DNA of 44,683 nucleotides from positions 1 through 44,683 of the forward strand of contig CADAOY010000009.1 of assembly GCA_902789665.1 (NCBI GenBank), in the 5' to 3' direction. The notes under the pieces were generated by a model. That model was not told the origin of the DNA, did not search any database, and worked only from the letters and a program-made list of their open reading frames with translations. A program made the position numbers and the translations under genes. Every line of letters starts with the position of its first letter. Position 1 is the stretch's first letter. Below are positions 39,747 through 44,683 of this stretch, piece by piece. Origin of the DNA: an uncultured Lachnospiraceae bacterium. Lineage in GTDB: Bacteria; Bacillota; Clostridia; Lachnospirales; Lachnospiraceae.

Positions 39747-40976
39747 ATGAGAGAAACTTACAAAATAGTGCCTGTTTATTCAGGGGATGTGTCCGGTGCC
39801 TGCTCTGCGCTTTATGAGCTTGAGGGTATGGTGGTTATGCATGATCCGTCAGGCTGCAATTCCACATATAATACCTTTGATGAGAACAGGTGGTATGAGA
39901 AGGAGAGCCTGATTTTTCTCTCCGGTCTTACGGACACAGATGCCATTATGGGCAATGACAAAAAGTTAATAGATGATATTTTAGAGGCGGCAAAAGAACT
40001 TAAGCCTAAATTCGTGGCGATAACCAATTCGCCGATTCCGTATCTTAACGGCACGGATTTTGACGGTATTTGCAGGAAGATTGAGAATGAGCTGGGGATA
40101 CCGGCTTTCTATATTCCGTCAAATGGAATGCATGATTATACAATCGGAGCCGGCAAGGCGCTTATGATAGCAGCGAAGAAACTTATGAAGGATAAGGCAC
40201 AGCCGGCAGCAGACGCTCAGGAAATCGGCGTTCAATCTACAGGCGACATGGCAGCGGACGATCAGCCGTCCGATAGTCAGACCACACGCAGCGAAGCCGA
40301 GGCCGATATCATCGAAATCGAAGAAATCAAAGTAAATCTTGTAGGAATCACTCCCCTTGATTATTCCAAGGAAAACGCGGTTTCCGACATAAAGGAATGG
40401 CTTAAGTCATCAGGCTTTACTTTTAATTCGTCACTTTCTTTGGATACATCTTATGATGAATTTGTTAATGCGCCGGATGCTGATGTGAATCTGGTATTGT
40501 CATCAGTTGGTATGGAATGCGCCATCTATATGAATGAAAAATATGGAATTCCTTATGTGGTTGGCTCACCAATCGGCGACATGGCGAAGTTCATTGCTGA
40601 AGATATCAGGGAAAGTCATGAGAATAAGAAGAATATTAATTCATATAAGAGGGTTGCTTATGGTAGCGGAGAAGGCCTTGTTAAGTTAATAGGCGAGCCG
40701 GTTTTCATGGGCTCCATGGCAGCCTCAATTCACATACTTACCGGAAGGACAGCTCAGGTCATCGTGCCGACAGAATATAAGACAGATCTTCTTGGTTCAG
40801 GGGACATCGCAGTAACAGGCGAAGAAGAAATCGAGAAAGCCCTTAATGCCGATAAGGACAGAACTCTTGAAATAATAGGTGATGGAATGTATACTAGGAT
40901 TGCACCTGAGGGTGTAAGATTTATTAACGTTCCTCACCTGGCTTTGTCAGGAAGAATGTATCAAAATAATAAGTGA
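39747..40976 (+). CDS. NifK-like subunit, pair 2, with inserted linker
   Basis: A 409-residue paralogue of the protein at 32277. HDPSGCNSTYNTFDENRW gives Cys37 at the cluster position, with Cys19 upstream, and an ITNSPIPYLNGTDFDG segment parallels GTPVPAVIATD. Between about residues 151 and 190 it has a charged, low-complexity insert (ADAQEIGVQSTGDMAADDQ and following) absent from pair 1. The DNA of this insert is visibly more GC-rich than its flanks. The ribosome binding site is GGAGGAAAG. It should form the pair 2 complex with the protein at 38393. The final segment VPHLALSGRM parallels LPHFALSGKQ in pair 1. Confidence 0.85.
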   Translation: MRETYKIVPVYSGDVSGACSALYELEGMVVMHDPSGCNSTYNTFDENRWYEKESLIFLSGLTDTDAIMGNDKKLIDDILEAAKELKPKFVAITNSPIPYLNGTDFDGICRKIENELGIPAFYIPSNGMHDYTIGAGKALMIAAKKLMKDKAQPAADAQEIGVQSTGDMAADDQPSDSQTTRSEAEADIIEIEEIKVNLVGITPLDYSKENAVSDIKEWLKSSGFTFNSSLSLDTSYDEFVNAPDADVNLVLSSVGMECAIYMNEKYGIPYVVGSPIGDMAKFIAEDIRESHENKKNINSYKRVAYGSGEGLVKLIGEPVFMGSMAASIHILTGRTAQVIVPTEYKTDLLGSGDIAVTGEEEIEKALNADKDRTLEIIGDGMYTRIAPEGVRFINVPHLALSGRMYQNNK

Positions 40977-40997
40977 AAAGAATAAAGGAGATTTATT

Positions 40998-41642
40998 ATG
41001 GACTCAAATCAGACAAACATTGAAGCACCTGTTAAGACAGGACCTACAGGTTTAAGTATTACATCATTGGTTTTTGCATTTCTTTGCCCACCGGTTGGTT
41101 TTATATTAAGTATTATTGACCTTATTAGAAAGCATGGAAGAAAGAAATTCTTATCAGTTATCGCACTTATTGTTTCCTGTGTAATTGGATTAGTTGCCAT
41201 TGTTGTTGCTGCCATATTATTTGGAGTAATGGCGCCGCAGGTTGCCAAGTATACTGAAAAATCCAATGTTTCTTCAGATATGCAGCTTTGCGAAAGCGTT
41301 AAAACTGCAATAACAACCAGTATGCTGGACCCGGCTGTTATAAATTCCGATAATGCGGGAATTCCTGCTGAGAATCAGTGGATATATGTTGAAGATATTG
41401 ATACAAGCACTGATTTTGGCCGTAGCTTTGAAGAAATGATGGGTGCCAAGCCTTATGAAATTGAGCAAATGATGATTAAGTCATCATATATGGGTACTAA
41501 AGCCAGTGGAATGAGATTTATGATTTCAGGTGCTAATACGGTTATAGTTGAAATAGAACATTCAGACAGTACGGGAAATAAGGGCAGGGATTATAGCAAC
41601 TCGCCGATATCAACATATTCTTATTCTTATTATTCTTACTAA
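40998..41642 (+). CDS. DUF4190-like membrane protein with pilin-like C-terminal region
   Basis: A 214-residue protein. Residues 15-45 and 50-80 are two hydrophobic helices with the pattern of DUF4190 (LSITSLVFAFLCPPVGFILS). The second helix leads into a segment (AKYTEKSNVSSDMQLCESV) that resembles the alpha-1 helix and following region of type IV pilin-like proteins (compare yxeKSxxxxDxqxxxxixtAi). The C-terminus is a Ser/Tyr-rich tail. No prepilin peptidase site is apparent. It starts 22 nt after the nitrogenase-like operon without a terminator between, so it may be its last gene by read-through; functional linkage is doubtful. AAAGGAGA ribosome binding site. Confidence 0.6.
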   Translation: MDSNQTNIEAPVKTGPTGLSITSLVFAFLCPPVGFILSIIDLIRKHGRKKFLSVIALIVSCVIGLVAIVVAAILFGVMAPQVAKYTEKSNVSSDMQLCESVKTAITTSMLDPAVINSDNAGIPAENQWIYVEDIDTSTDFGRSFEEMMGAKPYEIEQMMIKSSYMGTKASGMRFMISGANTVIVEIEHSDSTGNKGRDYSNSPISTYSYSYYSY

Positions 41643-41662
41643 AATTTTGAATTAATCAGTTA

Positions 41663-41697
41663 GCCGGGCAGTATAAAAATGCTGCCCGGTTTTTGTT
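41663..41697 (+). terminator. Intrinsic terminator ending the large operon
   Basis: CCGGGCAG (41664-41671) pairs with CTGCCCGG (41682-41689), followed by TTTTTGTTTT. It is the first terminator after the NifH-like gene and marks the probable end of an 11.5-kb transcript. Confidence 0.92.
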
Positions 41698-41718
41698 TTA
41701 TATGGTGTTTATATGTGA

Positions 41719-41724
41719 TACAAT
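41719..41724 (+). promoter_or_regulatory. -10 box for the AlkZ-related gene
   Basis: GATACAAT provides a TACAAT hexamer at 41719-41724, 29 bp before the ATG at 41753, with TAGGAGA as ribosome binding site. The -35 box is weak. Confidence 0.4.
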
Positions 41725-41752
41725 TATACAGATGATTTAGGAGATAAGGCTT

Positions 41753-42445
41753 ATGACTTTTAGCGATAACTGGCTGATTGATACAAAAGAAGATCTGATT
41801 AATGTGATTGATGAACTTGGATTTGTGCCATTTTTTGCTAATGATATTGAAGGCTTTTCCATAGAAGAACATATCGCTTCCGGGCGCTGGTATGACGACT
41901 GCGAGGAAGGATTCTGGCCTGCGTGGGAATGGAAAGGGCCTGTCATAAAGGAAATGAAATGTGCCTATGGTAAGTTTCTTCGAAACAAAGCCATGTATGT
42001 CAGTGCAAAGTGGTTCGCGGATTTTGCCAACTATCGAAGAGATGGCTATGATTTTGACGCAAGGTATGATGATGGGAAGGCTTCTTTTTATGATAAGGAA
42101 CTCTTTGAACTGATTGATGCCAATGCGCCGATTCTTTCCAAAAATCTTAAGGACATTGGGGATTATAACAAGGGTGGAAAGAAGGGTTTTGATACAATGA
42201 TAACCCGTCTTCAGAAGCAGTGTTATGTGATAACCGGGGATTTTACGTATCTTAAGGATAAGCATGGAAATGAGTACGGATGGGGCGTGGCTGTTTATAC
42301 AACGCCGGAGAAATTCCTGGGGAAGAAGTTCACGAATTCGGTATATAAGCGCGAGCCGGAAGAGTCTTATGAACGGGTGGTTAAGCAGTTTGAGAAGATT
42401 TTGCCGGGGGCGGATTTAAAGCAGATAGAGAAAATATTGAAGTAG
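41753..42445 (+). CDS. AlkZ-related protein
   Basis: A 230-residue soluble protein. The order of features, an N-terminal LINVIDELGFVPFFAN helix-strand, an FWPAWEWKGPVIKEMKCAYG block and an LQKQCYVITGDF segment, resembles the short AlkZ-related (winged-helix, YcaQ-like) proteins of Firmicutes. These lack the full length of YcaQ/AlkZ DNA glycosylases, and their activity is not established. The catalytic QxQ-type motif of AlkZ is not evident, so a DNA repair role is only suggested. It is followed after 18 nt by a flavodoxin gene and probably shares its transcript. Confidence 0.6.
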   Translation: MTFSDNWLIDTKEDLINVIDELGFVPFFANDIEGFSIEEHIASGRWYDDCEEGFWPAWEWKGPVIKEMKCAYGKFLRNKAMYVSAKWFADFANYRRDGYDFDARYDDGKASFYDKELFELIDANAPILSKNLKDIGDYNKGGKKGFDTMITRLQKQCYVITGDFTYLKDKHGNEYGWGVAVYTTPEKFLGKKFTNSVYKREPEESYERVVKQFEKILPGADLKQIEKILK

Positions 42446-42463
42446 TTTGAAAGGAAGTCGGCT

Positions 42464-42937
42464 ATGAAAAGACTGGTTGTATATTATTCATTATCAGGTA
42501 ATACAAGGGAGGCGGCTGAGACCATTGCCAAGGCACTTGAAGCTGACCTGATGGAACTTGAAACGGAAAAATCAATGCCTAAGAATTTTGCCGCGCAGAT
42601 TATCGTTGGCGGCGGACAGGTTGCATTTAATCACATCCCAAAGCTTAAACCACTTACAAAGGATGTGGCTTCATATGATGAGATTATTCTTGGCTCACCT
42701 ATATGGAACAGCAAGGGAGTTCCTGCAGTTAATGCATTTTTGAAGGATGAGGAAACTGCAAAAAAGGTAACATCTCTTTTCTTCTTAAGCGGTGGTGGAG
42801 AAGTGGAAAAAGGCCTTAATGCCATCACAAAACTCCTTCCAAATCTTAAGAATACCGTATCCCTTCTTGATAAGAAACATGCGGATTCCAAGAATAATGA
42901 TGAGAAGATAAAAGAATTTATTGGTCAGATTGGGTAA
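42464..42937 (+). CDS. Flavodoxin
   Basis: A 157-residue flavodoxin. The FMN phosphate loop is YSLSGNTREAA (8-18), and the second loop GSPIWNSKGVPAVNAF near 77-92 has the aromatic Trp expected next to the isoalloxazine ring. A FFLSGGGEVEKG segment follows. It carries electrons in the cytoplasm. It could be the electron donor for redox enzymes such as the NifH-like protein, but it lies beyond a terminator, so a link is only speculative. Its 3' end overlaps the convergent gene by 20 nt. Confidence 0.9.
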   Translation: MKRLVVYYSLSGNTREAAETIAKALEADLMELETEKSMPKNFAAQIIVGGGQVAFNHIPKLKPLTKDVASYDEIILGSPIWNSKGVPAVNAFLKDEETAKKVTSLFFLSGGGEVEKGLNAITKLLPNLKNTVSLLDKKHADSKNNDEKIKEFIGQIG

Positions 42938-43415
42938 GTATTTCAAGAATCTTCATAATTCTTTCATCCTTAACATGCCAGACTCTCGTAAGTGGCCACG
43001 GGAGGCCGGTAAGGTATTCGCGGTCTTTTTGAGATAGGCTCTCTAACTTTTTTTCAAAACCGGCCTTATCTTTATATATCATTTTGCCAAAGTCGCAGGC
43101 CACATATTCTTTATCGATTGTTTCGCTAATCACGACCTGTCTGTAACTTGTACGGCCGTAGTCGTCGGTTACTTTTTCATAGGTGACCCTGCTTTTGACC
43201 TGGCCTTTTACAGGCTCTTCAAGGGTGATAACACCGGTGTCTATATAATGTTTCCAGACGATTTCGCGGATTCTGTCCCTTGATGTTGGGAAGTCAAGTT
43301 TATCATGTATTTCTTCAACGGTATATCCCTTGTCGGCCATGGCTTTTATGGCGCCGCCGGAAGCAAAATCTACCGTAAAATCCCTAAGCGCTTTTTTAAA
43401 ATATTCCTCACTCAT
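42918..43415 (-). CDS. Unknown conserved-looking protein, 165 aa
   Basis: A 165-residue soluble protein that I do not recognise. The N-terminal half (to about residue 70) is helical and includes GYTVEEIHDKLDFPTSRDRI, which could be a degenerate helix-turn-helix. The middle carries beta-type sequence (SRVTYEKVTDDYGRTSYRQV). The C-terminus has a conserved-looking LPWPLTRVWHVKDERIMKIL. It has good coding character, is convergent with the flavodoxin gene and overlaps it by 20 nt. A GGGG segment upstream could act as a weak ribosome binding site. Confidence 0.65.
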   Translation of the reverse strand: MSEEYFKKALRDFTVDFASGGAIKAMADKGYTVEEIHDKLDFPTSRDRIREIVWKHYIDTGVITLEEPVKGQVKSRVTYEKVTDDYGRTSYRQVVISETIDKEYVACDFGKMIYKDKAGFEKKLESLSQKDREYLTGLPWPLTRVWHVKDERIMKILEILTQSDQ

Positions 43416-43440
43416 TTAGTAACCCCAGTCCTGTGAAGTA

Positions 43441-43470
43441 TTGCAGTACGTTCTTCATTTACATTATAAT
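43441..43470 (+). promoter_or_regulatory. Promoter of the HAD phosphatase gene
   Basis: TTGCAG (43441-43446), an 18-bp spacer and a perfect TATAAT (43465-43470) precede the ATG at 43502, which has AGAAGGATGG as ribosome binding site. Confidence 0.6.
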
Positions 43471-43501
43471 ACAGGAGAGTAAAGATAAGAAGGATGGACA
43501 T

Positions 43502-44149
43502 ATGAAATATAAATATTTAATCTTTGATATGGATGGAACAATTCTTGATACTTTGGATGACCTGGCTGACAGCGTTAACAGAGCCCTGGAACTTCATAAT
43601 TTTCATAAAAGAACAAGAGAAGAGATTCGGTCATTTTTGGGAAATGGTATGGTGAAGCTTATTCACTTAAGCGTTCCTGAGGGTACATCCAAAGAAGAGG
43701 AAGCAGAGATTCTTGATGAGCATAAGAATTATTATGCATCCCATAGCACGGTTAAAACCCGCGCCTATGAAGGAATTCCTGAACTTCTTTCCACGCTAAA
43801 GGCCCATGGCTTTAAGACAGCGGTAGTATCCAATAAGAGTGATTCAAATGTTAAAAATCTTGTGGATAAATATTTTAATGGACTTTTTGATGTAAGCATT
43901 GGTGCAAGAGACGGTGTTCCAAGAAAACCTGAGCGTGACCTTGTGGATATAGCCATGAAGGAACTTGGCGCAACAAAAGAAGACAGCGTCTATATCGGAG
44001 ATTCAGATGTGGATGTGGCAACTGCCAGAAATTCTGAACTTCCAATGATTACAGTGCTCTGGGGCTTCAGAGACAAAGATGTGCTTATCAGCCACGGCGC
44101 TGAGAATATGGTAAATAATGTAAAAGAACTGGAAGAGATGCTTTTGTAA
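43502..44149 (+). CDS. HAD-superfamily phosphatase, phosphoglycolate phosphatase (Gph/PGP)-like
   Basis: A 215-residue protein when started at 43502; a longer frame from 43433 crosses the promoter and is rejected. Motif I is DMDGTILDT (8-16), followed by a helical cap domain. Motif II is AVVSNKSD near 108, motif III is the Lys in RKPERDL, and motif IV is YIGDSDVDVATA near 169-180. This is the HAD-IA layout of phosphoglycolate phosphatase, pyrophosphatase PpaX and beta-phosphoglucomutase relatives. The substrate is not certain. It is monocistronic by appearance. Confidence 0.9.
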   Translation: MKYKYLIFDMDGTILDTLDDLADSVNRALELHNFHKRTREEIRSFLGNGMVKLIHLSVPEGTSKEEEAEILDEHKNYYASHSTVKTRAYEGIPELLSTLKAHGFKTAVVSNKSDSNVKNLVDKYFNGLFDVSIGARDGVPRKPERDLVDIAMKELGATKEDSVYIGDSDVDVATARNSELPMITVLWGFRDKDVLISHGAENMVNNVKELEEMLL

Positions 44150-44157
44150 TTCGGTAA

Positions 44158-44499
44158 TTACGCCCTGGCAAGTTTTTCTTCTACAGCTTCTTCGACAAAA
44201 CTGTTTAAACTTTGGTTATGATTGATTGCATAAATAGCTGCGCGGCGGTGATTTTCCTTGTTTTTAAAACGTACATTGAAACTTCCTTTATAGGGCACCT
44301 CAGGTTTTGTTCCATCTTCTTTGCAAAGAGCGAGGTAATCATCTATTGTTCCATGAAAATCGTCCAGCAGTTCCCTGGCATTGGTTCCTTCGTATGAAAG
44401 AAGAGAGCGAATTCCCAGTACTCGACCAAAAAACTTTCCGTCTTCTTCTGAAAATTCTATACTTCCCCAATATCCTTTGTATTCTATAGTATTATTCAT
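44158..44499 (-). CDS. HicB-family antitoxin-like protein, orphan
   Basis: A 113-residue protein when started at the ATG at 44499 with GGAGGG seven bases upstream on the reverse strand; a longer frame from 44553 is not supported. The N-terminal half has the HicB partial RNase-H fold pattern (YKGYWGSIEFSEEDGKFFG, then LLDDFHGTIDDYLALC). The C-terminus is a ribbon-helix-helix (FNVRFKNKENHRRAAIYA with LNSFVEEAVEEKLA). HicB neutralises HicA mRNA interferase, but no HicA frame lies upstream within the window or directly downstream, so it seems to be an orphan regulator. Confidence 0.85.
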   Translation of the reverse strand: MNNTIEYKGYWGSIEFSEEDGKFFGRVLGIRSLLSYEGTNARELLDDFHGTIDDYLALCKEDGTKPEVPYKGSFNVRFKNKENHRRAAIYAINHNQSLNSFVEEAVEEKLARA

Positions 44500-44683
44500 A
44501 TCAATCCCTCCTGCTCCAATAAATAGTATAAGATTATTATAATAAATATGCAACTGTTTTTAGTTGCAAATCTTTAGACAACAAATGGTATTAATTTGTT
44601 GCAAGAGTATTTTTTAAAAGCAAGATATATGATATATTGAAGGTGATGCAGCCGGGAGGCTGGGAAAAGAAATATAACGAAAG
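44500..44683 (+). other. Non-coding end of window
   Basis: AT-rich sequence with no open frame of note. A possible -10 (TATATT, about 44632-44637) precedes a short AGCC-GGGA-GGCT hairpin near 44651-44662. It may be the start of a leader or a small RNA that continues beyond the window; too little is visible to name it. Confidence 0.3.

Noticed and set aside
30209-40976. Classical nitrogen fixation (nif) cluster
   Set aside because: There is no nifB, nifE/nifN distinct set or FeMo-cofactor ligand; the K proteins are short and the hyp genes do not belong to nif clusters.

Overview
The window looks like a chromosomal segment of a low-to-moderate GC Firmicute, most likely a Lachnospiraceae member of the Butyrivibrio/Pseudobutyrivibrio/Roseburia type. 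This rests on strong AGGAGG ribosome binding sites, codon use, a DUF6273-like tail, GGDEF and hybrid kinase architectures, and several unnamed gene families. It is inferred from gene content, not from a marker gene. No rRNA, tRNA, CRISPR array, transposase or prophage gene was seen.

Region 1 (1-700) holds the end of a GNAT acetyltransferase gene, about 450 bp of decayed coding sequence and a terminator. Region 2 (620-14880) is a compact, all-forward accessory cluster. It starts with an autoregulated MarR/flavodoxin pair with palindromic operators over the promoter. It then carries a condensation-domain-like acyltransferase, a chloramphenicol-acetyltransferase-like protein, a GNAT, a fusion of a fucosyltransferase-like domain to a condensation-like domain, a HAD phosphatase, an FGGY sugar kinase, a GNAT, a second condensation-like protein without the usual catalytic Asp, a GNAT, and a complete ABC-2 exporter (two permeases and an ATPase). 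No adenylation, carrier or ketosynthase domain is present. I infer assembly and export of an acylated, glycosylated small molecule or lipid.

Region 3 (14880-30000) is mostly signalling and housekeeping: a hybrid histidine kinase overlapping a solute-binding lipoprotein gene, a reverse-strand diguanylate cyclase, a DMT transporter with an ECF-S-like membrane protein, an unknown HTH-like protein, a double-AAA+ CbbX/SpoVK-like ATPase, a reverse-strand membrane protein, an acyltransferase-3/DUF6273 fusion, a LUD-domain protein and an AlkD-like DNA glycosylase.

Region 4 (30000-41000) is the most striking part. Behind a promoter and a structured leader ending in an intrinsic terminator lies one polycistron: a NifH-like reductase, a NifD-like/NifK-like pair, hypF, hypC, hypD, hypE, then a second NifD-like/NifK-like pair. 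HypCDEF build the Fe(CN)2CO unit of [NiFe]-hydrogenases, but no hydrogenase subunit, hypA, hypB or maturation protease is visible. The locus therefore looks like a nitrogenase-like enzyme system that may use an Fe-cyanide/carbonyl unit. Three copies of a long hairpin with compensatory base changes sit in three intergenic gaps of this operon.

Region 5 (41000-44683) has a DUF4190/pilin-like protein, an AlkZ-related protein, a flavodoxin, an unknown reverse-strand protein, a phosphoglycolate-phosphatase-like HAD protein and an orphan HicB-like antitoxin.
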